From Alkalicoccobacillus porphyridii (lineage in GTDB: Bacteria > Bacillota > Bacilli > Bacillales > Bacillaceae_D): a stretch of DNA of 64,000 nucleotides. A program made the position numbers and the translations under genes. Below, in pieces: positions 51,374 to 59,740 of the stretch. Under the pieces are notes generated by a model. It made no database searches, was not told where the DNA came from, and saw only the letters and a program-made list of their open reading frames with translations. The stretch is taken from positions 62,001 to 126,000 of the forward strand of contig NZ_VLXZ01000008.1 in NCBI RefSeq assembly GCF_007293315.1. The letters are read 5' to 3'. Within the stretch, counting starts at the first letter, position 1; each line of letters starts with the position of its first letter.

Positions 51374-52257
51374 ATTATTATTTCAATATCCTGAACATAC
51401 ACGGCTGTACCTGTTATGGAGATCTGTAGCTCATCATTCTGCTCACTCACATGGACATAGACCTTGCCGTCTTTGTTCATTTCATGACCTTGTTCAACCA
51501 AGAGTTGTTTAGGCAGGGGCGCAGCTTGATCGATGTACTTCACATAATAAGCCCCCATCACTCCGGATGCAGTTCCTGTCACTGCATCTTCTTTTGTTCC
51601 TGAGAAGGGAGAAGAGAAGTGGCGAGCATGCATATCGCTTATTTCATCTCGTGTTTCAAGACAAATTGGGTGGAGGGAGACCCTAGGCATTTCTTTCAAA
51701 ATGCTAGGAAAAAGCTCTGATTGTGGGACCATCTTTTTAAAACTACTGAGTCGACTAATTGGAATAATTAGCGTCCAAATCCCTGTACTTCCATACACAA
51801 TTGGCAAATCAGGATGTATTTCTTCTTCACTAATTCCAATAGAATGAGCCAAATCTGCCCTAGAACCGTTAAACTCTCTGAATTCGGGCGGTGCATGCTG
51901 CATCGTAACTTGGAAAGATACTTCGTCTTTTGAGATGTCGATAGGTAAAATGCCCACATTCGTTTCTATTTTGAGGTTCTTCTTAAACGAGGCGTTTGAT
52001 TGATGCAGTGCATACATCGTGGCCATCGTGGCATGCCCGCAAAGGTTCATTTCATGACCAGGAGTAAAATATTTAAGCTTGAAGTCCGCCACCTCAGATG
52101 GAAGCACAAATGTTGTTTCATTAAAACCGACGGCTGCGGCAATCTCTAGCATTTGCTCCTCCGTATAGTTCTCTGCATCGACAACCACACCTGCAGGATT
52201 TCCCTTGCCTGGAATAGAGCTAAACGCATCAATATGTTTGACTAGTAATGTCGGCAT
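51370..52257 (-). CDS. PhzF family isomerase-like protein
   Basis: 295 aa. Family signature near the start: HIDAFSSIPGKGNPAGVVVD, with the catalytic-type glutamate in GFNETTFV and the conserved CGHATMAT and GTKEDAVTGTASGVMGAYYV. PhzF proteins are epimerase-fold isomerases; most outside phenazine pathways have no known substrate. AAGGAGA precedes ATG 52257; an in-frame ATG farther upstream lacks such a site. Confidence 0.9.
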   Translation of the reverse strand: MPTLLVKHIDAFSSIPGKGNPAGVVVDAENYTEEQMLEIAAAVGFNETTFVLPSEVADFKLKYFTPGHEMNLCGHATMATMYALHQSNASFKKNLKIETNVGILPIDISKDEVSFQVTMQHAPPEFREFNGSRADLAHSIGISEEEIHPDLPIVYGSTGIWTLIIPISRLSSFKKMVPQSELFPSILKEMPRVSLHPICLETRDEISDMHARHFSSPFSGTKEDAVTGTASGVMGAYYVKYIDQAAPLPKQLLVEQGHEMNKDGKVYVHVSEQNDELQISITGTAVYVQDIEIII

Positions 52258-52411
52258 CAGATTTCTCCTTATTATGTAGATATTTAGATCGTACCTGTAC
52301 GAAAAAGAATTGTACATATTTTTTTCAGATAATTCAATGTTTTCATTGACTAACGAAAAAATATCAAGTATATTTTCGGTAGTAACTATGAAAATTATGG
52401 GAGTGATGTGA

Positions 52412-52774
52412 ATGTTTAAGTCAGGATTAACATTGTGGTATAGTGTTGCGGATATCGAGGAAACATTATCGTTTTACAAAGATAAGGTTGGTTTTGAGGA
52501 AGAGTTTTTTGATAAGGAAAATGGAATGGGGTGTGTACGTACAAATACAATAGATAGCTTTATTGGTTTTTCTGAAGCTGAAAAGGTGATTCCTTCTACT
52601 GCAGCTGCTGTTTTTGAAGTTGAAGATATTGAGGTGGCTGTAAAGGAGCTTAAGCAACGAGGAATTGAATTTAATGGTGAGGTAACGACCATTCCAGGTT
52701 ATGTTAAGTTGATTACATTTAAAGACCCAGATGGACATGATCTTGAGCTTTCACAAACTTTGATAGGCACATAA
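52412..52774 (+). CDS. VOC family (glyoxalase/bleomycin-resistance-like) protein
   Basis: 120 aa. Opens LTLWYSVADIEETLSFYKDKVGFEEEF, split as LTLWYSVADIEETLSFY and KDKVGF, and ends FKDPDGHDLEL, the canonical VOC layout. The substrate is unknown. GGGAGTG precedes the ATG. Its stop overlaps the next start (TAATG), so it is translationally coupled to an HxlR-type regulator. Confidence 0.85.
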   Translation: MFKSGLTLWYSVADIEETLSFYKDKVGFEEEFFDKENGMGCVRTNTIDSFIGFSEAEKVIPSTAAAVFEVEDIEVAVKELKQRGIEFNGEVTTIPGYVKLITFKDPDGHDLELSQTLIGT

Positions 52775-53340
52775 TGAACCAAGCAGTTCAACTAGTAAAC
52801 ATCACAAGAGATCTTTCTGGCAAGTGGATGATTCCAATTCTTTTAAATGTAGAGAGTTCAGGAGGCCGTTTCACACCGCTTAAAAATGCTCTGCAAATCG
52901 CTCCTTCAAGATTAAGCGACAACTTAATAGTGATGTGTACAGCTGGGCTCATCCAGCAGCAGTCACCATTTGAAAGAAATCATCCATTACTCCCAGAATA
53001 CAAACTAACAGAAAAAGGGCTCTTTATGAAGGAAGCAGCTCTAGTGCTATCGCACTCAGAAGAGCAACTGAACAAGGGGTTTCTTGCTGGTAAGGCATGG
53101 AACTGGCCAGTGCTCATCGCGCTTTATTATGAGTACCATGAATTTAATTCTATACGCAGACTCTTAGATAAGCCGACCCCACGTATAATTTCCACCAGAC
53201 TTAATCAATTACATAACCAAGAGTTAGTAGAGAAGGAACTGATATCTAAACCAAGACCCAAATTTAATTACTTATTAAGCAAAGAAGCAAGACCCATTCT
53301 TCAAATGACTAACCAAAACCTATCAGGACTGTTTATTTAA
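52774..53340 (+). CDS. Tandem HxlR-type winged-helix regulator
   Basis: 188 aa built of two HxlR-like units. The first begins ITRDLSGKWMIPILLNVESS and has FTPLKNALQIAPSRLSDNL; the second begins AGKAWNWPVLIALYYEYHEF and has RRLLDKPTPRIISTRLNQLH. Most HxlR regulators are single-domain homodimers, so a fused dimer is unusual. The first unit keeps more of the HTH consensus. It likely regulates the coupled VOC gene. Confidence 0.75.
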   Translation: MNQAVQLVNITRDLSGKWMIPILLNVESSGGRFTPLKNALQIAPSRLSDNLIVMCTAGLIQQQSPFERNHPLLPEYKLTEKGLFMKEAALVLSHSEEQLNKGFLAGKAWNWPVLIALYYEYHEFNSIRRLLDKPTPRIISTRLNQLHNQELVEKELISKPRPKFNYLLSKEARPILQMTNQNLSGLFI

Positions 53341-53397
53341 AAAAGATGGAGTTGTATCCATGACATGTTTAAGGAAGTAAATAAGGAGTTGCAATCA

Positions 53398-53732
53398 ATG
53401 AATAGTACCATTTAATCCCCATAGGCTTCATGGTTATTGTCATTGCAACGATTGGTTTTTTCGGCTATCGCTTTATTTACGGTGATCCTAATGTCATCTC
53501 GAAGTCTGATGCAGAGGTTTATGCATACTTAGTTGATGAAAAGCATTATTCACCAGCTGAAATCGCCTCTATAGAAACGGGGTATAACTTTAAAAATGAG
53601 AAGAGAACGGCATACATAACCGTTGTAACATTTAGGGATGAACCTGGCCACAACTATGAATTTGTTTATAGTGAGAAAAATGGTGTTTGGGGTATTGGTG
53701 ACGTTGAAGGCGGAGGTAAACATGGTGAGTAA
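53398..53732 (+). pseudogene. DUF3139 family protein, frameshifted at the start
   Basis: AAGGAG precedes ATG 53398, which gives MNSTI and a stop. The next frame, from about 53410, reads LIPIGFMVIVIATIGFFGYRF, then GDPNVISKSDAEVYAYLVDE to the end at 53732, the DUF3139 layout of membrane anchor and small outer domain. A one-base indel near 53412 explains both. ATG 53430 could still start a product lacking the first basic residues but has no ribosome binding site. Confidence 0.6.
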
Positions 53733-53785
53733 GAGAAGGGGCCATGTAATGGTTGATCACGTTTTTTCTAGCGGAGGTGAGGTAG

Positions 53786-54490
53786 TTGAGCAGAGAAGAG
53801 CAGAGTGTAGGTTTAGAGAAGATTGTTTTTATTGGCCGAACGTTTGATGAATATATGAGTATGTTTGACCTTTCATTAGAAGAGATGAAGGGGAAAAAGA
53901 TTTTGGATTGTCCCGCTGGTGCGTGTTCATTTACTGCAGAAGGAAATAACAAGGGATTGCAGGTGACTGCATGTGATATTGCGTATCGATTTGCCACAGA
54001 GGACATTGCGAAAAAAGGTGAGCACGACATTGAGCATGCGATGAGACATGTGGAGCAAGCGAAAGACCGGTATGTGTGGAGTTATTTTAAGGACGTTGAG
54101 GACCTCAAACGCACCCGCCTTTATGCGTTTAATACATTTGTTCAAGATCGGTTGGTAAATCAAGAGAGGTACATTTACACAGAGCTTCCATCCATACCTT
54201 TTGCAGATAAATCATTTGAATTACTATTATCAGCTCATTTTCTATTTATGTATGATGATCGACTTAGCTATTCTTTTCATCTAGATACGATCAAAGAGTT
54301 TCTAAGAGTGGCAAAAGAAGTTCGAATCTTCCCATTAATTAATCTGGAGGGGAAACGGAGCGTGCATATTAATAAAATGGTCGCTGAGCTTAGTGAATAT
54401 GGCGTGAAGGCCGAGGAACAAAGGGTTTCCTACGAGTTTCAATCTGGTGGTCATACCATATTAAAACTAACTCGGCCAACACTCAAATAA
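53786..54490 (+). CDS. SAM-dependent methyltransferase-like protein
   Basis: 234 aa with a TTG start after GGAGGTGAGG. The cofactor loop reads KILDCPAGACSFTAEGNN, with VTACDIAYRF after it and FADKSFELLLSAHFLFMYDDRL. The DCPAG form of motif I occurs in a subgroup of uncharacterised Bacillus methyltransferase-fold proteins. The substrate is unknown. Confidence 0.8.
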   Translation: MSREEQSVGLEKIVFIGRTFDEYMSMFDLSLEEMKGKKILDCPAGACSFTAEGNNKGLQVTACDIAYRFATEDIAKKGEHDIEHAMRHVEQAKDRYVWSYFKDVEDLKRTRLYAFNTFVQDRLVNQERYIYTELPSIPFADKSFELLLSAHFLFMYDDRLSYSFHLDTIKEFLRVAKEVRIFPLINLEGKRSVHINKMVAELSEYGVKAEEQRVSYEFQSGGHTILKLTRPTLK

Positions 54491-54496
54491 ACAAGA

Positions 54497-55285
54497 TTAA
54501 AAGTGATACATCATCCAAAAGCCGATATCACGAAAACCAATACGTTTATAAATAGAGCCGGCTTTCGGGTTATCATAAAAAAGGCAGGGTTCCTTGCCTT
54601 CATTAAGTAAAGCTTGGCAAAGGTTATGTACACAGGCTGTGGCATAGCCTTTGTTTTTATATGCATCAAGAGTGGCAACAGCAATGACCATGGCAGAAGA
54701 TGAATTCTCCGCTGTCGTTGAGGCATTGGCTACAATCGAGCCCTCTTGGCGAACGATAAATGAACGGGAAAAGCCTGTCTCTAGATCCTCGCGTTTTTTC
54801 TCAACGGATAAAGGTTGACTAGCACTAAACTCAGGGATCTCCCCAAGAAATTGTACCAATTCTTCTGCATCATCCGGAATAGCTGTTTCAACTATGTTGT
54901 TGCTTTTATGTATTTCTGGAGCTACAGCTATGCACTTTGCATAATACAATTCTCTTTTAATTTGATAGGATGGTAGGAATGGTTCAATTTGTTCGGCAAC
55001 TGCCTTTAAGCAGGACATAGCTCCGAACTTGGGGTCCTGTTTCATAATGCCTGCAAAAGCTGAAGCATTAAAAGTAGCCGGTGCATAAGGGATGTAATTC
55101 TCGTAATATTTCAATAGCACCGCCACGAATTCACCTTGTTCATTAAATTCGCCCCAGCAGGTTTGGAAGTCTGTCTCCATGCCAAAGGCTTCAATATCTC
55201 CAATAATAAATAGATTCTCAGCTGGCTTCTGTTTGAGGAACTGCAAGCAATTTTCAGTGTCATCCTTTGTTAGCTTCCTAATCAT
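54497..55285 (-). CDS. GNAT family acetyltransferase (two-domain)
   Basis: 262 aa. A degenerate N-terminal half (LTKDDTENCLQFLKQKPAEN, FIIGDIEAFG) precedes a C-terminal GNAT domain with motif A VATLDAYKNKGYATACVHNL and FYDNPKAGSIYKRIGF. GGAGGAG precedes ATG 55285. The acceptor is unknown. Convergent with the methyltransferase gene, 6 bp apart. Confidence 0.85.
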   Translation of the reverse strand: MIRKLTKDDTENCLQFLKQKPAENLFIIGDIEAFGMETDFQTCWGEFNEQGEFVAVLLKYYENYIPYAPATFNASAFAGIMKQDPKFGAMSCLKAVAEQIEPFLPSYQIKRELYYAKCIAVAPEIHKSNNIVETAIPDDAEELVQFLGEIPEFSASQPLSVEKKREDLETGFSRSFIVRQEGSIVANASTTAENSSSAMVIAVATLDAYKNKGYATACVHNLCQALLNEGKEPCLFYDNPKAGSIYKRIGFRDIGFWMMYHF

Positions 55286-55360
55286 GTTATCTCCTCCTTT
55301 ATTTAGAATACTAAATGGTAGAAGTTGTCTCAATCATTATTTAAGCATGGAGGTCTTTTA

Positions 55361-55921
55361 TTGAATACGCGCCCTGAAAAAATTCGAATTGTTGGATCGG
55401 TAGGTAGTGGAAAAACTACATTAGCAAAAATCCTCTCTAATAAAGTGCAGATTCCTTATTATGAGCTTGATACTGTGGTCTGGAAAAGAGATTCATCTGG
55501 TGGAGATATTAGAAGAACGGAGCAGGAGCGAGATAACTATCTTAGCAGTCTGCTTAATTCTACTAGCTGGATCATTGAAGGTGTTCACTTTCAAAATTGG
55601 GTACTTCATACCTTTGACCGCGCCCAGCTTGTCATATTTATAGATACGCCTTATCTTCTTAGAATATATCGCATCACTCTGAGGTATTTGAAGCAAATTA
55701 CGGGAAAAGAAGCATCTCATTACGATCCTACATTTAAGATTTTTTTAGATATGTTTAAATGGAATCACGATTTTGAATATAGTGCGAAGCCAAAACTCTT
55801 ACGCTATATAAAAGAAAATAACCTTAACTGTATTACGATTAAGAATGAAAAAGAACTCAAGCGTTTTTTACAAGATATACATACAACGGATAAAAGGAAT
55901 GCACAATATGCGCGCGAGTGA
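55361..55921 (+). CDS. P-loop NTPase (FlaR/topology-modulation-like kinase)
   Basis: 186 aa from TTG 55361, with GGAGGT six bases upstream; the in-frame TTG at 55325 precedes that signal. Walker A is GSVGSGKTTLAK; YYELDTVVWKRD and a WIIEGVHFQNWV lid region match the adenylate-kinase-like proteins annotated as topology modulation protein or FlaR. The true substrate is unknown. The second 62-bp repeat array begins about 35 bp after its stop codon. Confidence 0.82.
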   Translation: MNTRPEKIRIVGSVGSGKTTLAKILSNKVQIPYYELDTVVWKRDSSGGDIRRTEQERDNYLSSLLNSTSWIIEGVHFQNWVLHTFDRAQLVIFIDTPYLLRIYRITLRYLKQITGKEASHYDPTFKIFLDMFKWNHDFEYSAKPKLLRYIKENNLNCITIKNEKELKRFLQDIHTTDKRNAQYARE

Positions 55922-55955
55922 CGATGCTGGAATTTGTTGATTAGATCGACAAACC

Positions 55956-56360
55956 AAGAATAGGAGTGAGTTACCAAGAAAGAAGCCCAGCATAGTAAGA
56001 AGAACGTGAGCAATAGCAATAGGAAGGAGCTCCTCACCAAGAGCGAGGGTGAGAGAGCAAGAAGAACGCGAGCAAAACCAAGAGGAAGGAGCTCCTCACC
56101 AAGAGCGAGGACGCGATAGCAAGAAGGATGTGAGCAATAGCAATAGGAAGGAGCTCCTCACCAAGAGCGAGGACGCGATAGCAAGAAGAACGTGAGTAAT
56201 ACCAAGAGGAATGAACTCCTAACCAAGAGCGAGGATGCGATAGCAAGAAGAACGTGAGTAATAGCAAGAGGAAGGAGTACCTAACCAAGAGCGAGGACGC
56301 GATAGCAAGAAGTTCCCGAGCAATACCAAGAAGTAGGAGCACCTAACCAAGAAGCATGAC
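55956..56360. repeat. 62-bp tandem repeat array B (6 units plus edges)
   Basis: Same architecture as the array at 27.9 kb: a 62-bp unit made of 20-, 21- and 21-bp modules starting AAGAR, here AAGAGCGAGGACGCGATAGC, AAGAAGAACGTGAGTAATAG (C) and AAGAGGAAGGAGCTCCTCAC (C). About 19 modules run from 55956 to 56360. The AAGA starts and TAGC/ACC ends match array A, while the internal bases of each module are array-specific. Some GGAGCTCC modules contain a small palindrome. Confidence 0.9.
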
Positions 56361-56378
56361 ATAAAGCAGGTAAATTCC

Positions 56379-56556
56379 TTGTTGTTGTGTAAATACTGAT
56401 TCCAATACCTATCTAAACAAGCGGACGAAAATGGTGGGCCGACACTTGCGGGATGAAAAGGGTTCAATGAGATAAATCGACGAAGTCGGGTTAGCTCATT
56501 ACCTTCCCTCAGGTAAGTGCCCCCATTTTCGGGAGCGGCAGCCGAAGAAATCAAAC
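56379..56556 (+). repeat. Dispersed structured repeat, copy 3
   Basis: Full-length copy of the element also at 41.2 kb. Outer arm CGAAAATGGTGGGC / GCCCCCATTTTCG, middle ACTT / AAGT, inner 35-nt hairpin at 56466-56500 (AATGAG / CTCATT and TCGAC / GTCGG with one G-T pair). It follows the 62-bp array directly. Beyond it, to the copA promoter, CGCCA repeats once 20 bp apart (56636, 56656) and no gene is visible. Confidence 0.82.
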
Positions 56557-56718
56557 ATGATTCGTCCTCTATTTCTTTACATCGATGTAATTCACACTAT
56601 ATGTTTGGACTCTATTCATAGAAAAGAGGAGTTAACGCCAAACTAAGAGGTGGAGCGCCAATTTAACGAAAAACCCCTTATCATCAATACCTTCGGCGAA
56701 TCCTTCTTAAAAACTTGA

Positions 56719-56735
56719 ATACCGTATGGGGGTAT
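56719..56735 (+). promoter_or_regulatory. CsoR-type copper operator before copA
   Basis: ATACCGTATGGGGGTAT matches the Bacillus CsoR operator form TACC-n-GGGGGTA found before copZA. It overlaps a possible promoter (TTGAAT 56715-56720, TACATT 56738-56743). CsoR with copper(I) would leave the site and allow expression. No csoR gene lies in the window. Confidence 0.8.
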
Positions 56736-56798
56736 GTTACATTATATATAAATAAAAAGTCATTTAAAGTAACTGGTTTTTTAAAGGAGGTTGGCCAG

Positions 56799-59234
56799 GT
56801 GCAGGAGACTAAGGAAGTTTCTCTACAAATTAATGGTATGACTTGTGCAGCCTGTGCAAACAGGATTGAAAAAGGGCTCTCTAAAATAGATGGTGTTCAA
56901 CGTGCAAATGTTAATTTTGCTAATGAAAAAACAACGATTATATATGATCCTGAGCAAACCACTGTTCAGCATTTTAGTGACAAGATTAACAAGTTAGGCT
57001 ATGAGGTTGCTTATGATAAGCAAACGTTTGATATTACTGGTATGACATGCGCAGCTTGCGCTAATCGAATTGAGAAACGCTTGTCTAAGCTTGAAGGGGT
57101 ATCTCAGGTATCGGTTAATTTTGCTTTAGAAAATACAGCGGTGGAGTTCAATCGGAATCAGATTTCAAGCGTTGAGATGCAGGAGGCTGTAAGGAAGCTA
57201 GGTTTTAGTATGCAACCCAAAGTGTCTGAGGAAGCCGCCTCTAAAGGGAAGGAGGACGAAATTAAGAAGCAAACAGGGAAATTTATTTTCTCTGCGATAC
57301 TATCCTTCCCTCTTCTTTGGACGATGGTCACTCACTTTGAGTTTACATCCTTCCTCTATATGCCTCACATATTTATGAATCCGTGGGTGCAACTGGCGCT
57401 TGCAGCCCCAGTGCAATTTATAGTCGGTGCCCAGTTCTACCGGGGGGCATACAGCGCGCTTCGAAACAAAAGTGCCAATATGGATGTACTCATTGCTTTA
57501 GGAACCACGGTTGCCTTCTTCTACAGCATTTTCTTAGGCTGGGAGTGGTACCAAGGTGGTCAGGTGGGCATGCCTGAGCTTTACTTTGAAGCGGCTGCCA
57601 TCATTATTACGCTTGTGTTACTCGGCAAGTTATTTGAGGTGCGAGCGAAAGGCCGAACCGGTCAAGCGATTCAGAAACTCCTTGGATTACAGGCTAAAAG
57701 GGCTAGAGTGATTCGCGATGGTGAGGAGCTTGAGCTCCCTTTAGAAAGCGTAATTAGTGGGGATTTATTAATTGTCAGGCCGGGTGAAAAGATACCGGTG
57801 GACGGTATAATTGAAGAGGGTCAATCAGCTATTGATGAATCAATGCTTACAGGAGAAAGCATGCCTGTTGATAAAAACCCAGGAGATTCAGTGATTGGTT
57901 CGACCATAAATAAAAACGGTAGCCTGAGACTGAGAGCAACAAAGGTTGGAAGAGATACTGCCCTTGCCCAAATTGTAAAAATTGTAGAAGAAGCGCAAGG
58001 AAGCAAAGCGGATATTCAACGATTAGCAGACAGGGTATCTGGGGTATTTGTACCAGTAGTTGTGATGATTGCAGTAGCCACCTTTTTCGTGTGGTATTTC
58101 ATCGTAGATCCGGGGAATATGAGATCAGCGATTGTTCCGTTCATCACAATTCTAGTGATCGCTTGTCCGTGTGCTTTGGGACTTGCTACACCAACCTCAG
58201 TTATGGCAGGTTCTGGTCGTGCGGCTGAATTAGGGATCCTCTTTAAAGGGGGAGAACATTTGGAGCATACACGTGCCATACAAACCGTTGTTCTCGATAA
58301 AACGGGTACCATCACAAAAGGTGAGCCAGAATTAACAGACGTGATCGTAGCAGAAGGGTTTACAGAGGGGGAACTACTAGCTATTGCAGGTTCGAGTGAG
58401 CAGGGCTCTGAGCATCCACTTGCGGAAGCGATTGTAAAAGGTGCAAAAGAGCGAGGCATTCATCTACAGGATGTAGAATCATTCGAGGCTATACCCGGTT
58501 ATGGAATAAAAGCAATCTTCAATGAGGCAGAAATTTTTGTTGGGACTCGTAGGCTGTTTATTCAGCAGCAGATCGACGTTCAATTGTTTGATAAGCAAAT
58601 GATCGAATTAGAAAAGCAAGGCAAAACAGCGATGCTAGTTGCTAAAAACAAACAAGTAGCTGGTATCGTGGCTGTCGCGGATTCAGTAAAAGAAACATCT
58701 ACGGCAGCCATCGGGCGACTGCACCATTTAGGGCTAGAGGTCATCATGCTGACAGGAGATAATGAGCGAACAGCTCAGGCGATCGGTCAACAGGTGGGTG
58801 TAGATCGCGTGATTGCAGAGGTTGTACCGGAGCAAAAAGCAGAGGTCATTCAAAAGCTTCAGGCTGAAGGGAAAAAAGTAGCGATGGTCGGCGATGGCAT
58901 TAATGATGCACCTGCACTGGCAGTAGCAGATATTGGTATGGCCATTGGCACGGGAACTGATATTGCCATAGAAGCGGCTGACCTTACATTGATGCGAGGC
59001 GATCTTCATAGTGTGGCCGACAGCATCGAGCTCAGCACAAAAACTATGCGAAATATTAAACAGAACTTGTTTTTTGCTTTTTTCTATAATTCCGCGTCGA
59101 TTCCGATTGCAGCGATTGGCTTACTTGCCCCGTGGGTTGCTGGAGCAGCGATGGCTTTTAGCTCTGTATCTGTTGTCTTAAACGCCTTACGGTTGCAACG
59201 ACTTAAGCTTGGCAAGAAGGAGAGGTCTATATGA
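56799..59234 (+). CDS. copA: Copper-exporting P1B-type ATPase
   Basis: 811 aa from GTG 56799; AAAGGAGG at 56784-56791 fits that start, and nothing supports the open frame further upstream. Two N-terminal metal-binding domains each carry [13 protein letters not shown]. The ATPase core shows TGES (LTGESMPV), the copper-channel CPC ([10 protein letters not shown]), [13 protein letters not shown] and [11 protein letters not shown]. It exports Cu(I) from the cytosol. A small membrane peptide gene overlaps its stop, and copZ follows. Confidence 0.95.
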   Translation: MQETKEVSLQINGMTCAACANRIEKGLSKIDGVQRANVNFANEKTTIIYDPEQTTVQHFSDKINKLGYEVAYDKQTFDITGMTCAACANRIEKRLSKLEGVSQVSVNFALENTAVEFNRNQISSVEMQEAVRKLGFSMQPKVSEEAASKGKEDEIKKQTGKFIFSAILSFPLLWTMVTHFEFTSFLYMPHIFMNPWVQLALAAPVQFIVGAQFYRGAYSALRNKSANMDVLIALGTTVAFFYSIFLGWEWYQGGQVGMPELYFEAAAIIITLVLLGKLFEVRAKGRTGQAIQKLLGLQAKRARVIRDGEELELPLESVISGDLLIVRPGEKIPVDGIIEEGQSAIDESMLTGESMPVDKNPGDSVIGSTINKNGSLRLRATKVGRDTALAQIVKIVEEAQGSKADIQRLADRVSGVFVPVVVMIAVATFFVWYFIVDPGNMRSAIVPFITILVIACPCALGLATPTSVMAGSGRAAELGILFKGGEHLEHTRAIQTVVLDKTGTITKGEPELTDVIVAEGFTEGELLAIAGSSEQGSEHPLAEAIVKGAKERGIHLQDVESFEAIPGYGIKAIFNEAEIFVGTRRLFIQQQIDVQLFDKQMIELEKQGKTAMLVAKNKQVAGIVAVADSVKETSTAAIGRLHHLGLEVIMLTGDNERTAQAIGQQVGVDRVIAEVVPEQKAEVIQKLQAEGKKVAMVGDGINDAPALAVADIGMAIGTGTDIAIEAADLTLMRGDLHSVADSIELSTKTMRNIKQNLFFAFFYNSASIPIAAIGLLAPWVAGAAMAFSSVSVVLNALRLQRLKLGKKERSI

Positions 59235-59356
59235 AGCTTTGGGTGATTAGTGCCGTCATATATGTAGCCTTAGTTATAACGAGTTATAGTTTGATAACGG
59301 GAGAGAACCCTTTTATTAGTGGAAGTCATTCTGAGGAAGTACATGATCAACATTGA
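59231..59356 (+). CDS. 41-aa membrane peptide coupled to copA
   Basis: ATG 59231 overlaps the copA stop (ATGA), and AAGGAGAGG at 59217-59225 is its ribosome binding site. One membrane segment ([19 protein letters not shown]) is followed by a short extracytoplasmic tail ending in HSEEVHDQH, with three histidines that could bind metal. I know no named family. Translational coupling to the copper ATPase suggests a role as subunit or modulator, which is inference. Confidence 0.6.
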   Translation: MKLWVISAVIYVALVITSYSLITGENPFISGSHSEEVHDQH

Positions 59357-59446
59357 TGAAGCGTAGTACAGGCCTTTCCATTGGGATTAAAGAGAAATAA
59401 AACGTAAAATAAAGATAGCAAAAACACTCAAAGGAGATGAGGAAGC

Positions 59447-59653
59447 ATGAAATCAATTACGTTAAACGTAAAAGGAATGTCCTGCGGCCACTGTGTTCAG
59501 GCGATTGAAGGAGCTGTAGGAGAATTAGAAGGGGTAGAAGAGGTTAAAGTCAGTCTTGAAGAAGCATCTGTGAAGATTTCCTTTGATGAAAATGTAACAG
59601 GTCAAGCAAAGATTGAAGAAGTCATCGATGACCAAGGCTATGATGTTGCTTAA
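59447..59653 (+). CDS. copZ: Copper chaperone CopZ
   Basis: 68 aa, one heavy-metal-associated domain with the binding loop GMSCGHC and the usual beta-alpha-beta-beta-alpha-beta order. It hands Cu(I) to CopA. AAAGGAGATGAGG precedes the ATG. In B. subtilis copZ lies before copA; here it lies after, 90 bp beyond the small peptide gene. Confidence 0.92.
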   Translation: MKSITLNVKGMSCGHCVQAIEGAVGELEGVEEVKVSLEEASVKISFDENVTGQAKIEEVIDDQGYDVA

Positions 59654-59659
59654 AAACCA

Positions 59660-59705
59660 TTAAAGAAATCCGTACCGCTCATAGTGGTACGGATTTCTTT
59701 GTGAA
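59660..59705. terminator. Bidirectional terminator between copZ and chrA
   Basis: AAAGAAATCCGTACC / GGTACGGATTTCTTT perfect 15-bp stem over a 9-nt loop; A-run and T-run on the two sides suit both convergent genes. Confidence 0.85.
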
Positions 59706-59740
59706 GTGCGTCTACCTGCAATTTCTAATAAAAATATCTA

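Noticed and set aside
55804-56554. Minus-strand Leu/Ser-rich frames across the second 62-bp array
   Set aside because: They are repeat translations, as at 27.9 kb, continuing into the structured element.
55956-56556. Integration site or insertion sequence where an array and a structured repeat adjoin
   Set aside because: There is no transposase or integrase, no terminal inverted repeats with target duplication that I can see, and the neighbours are ordinary genes.
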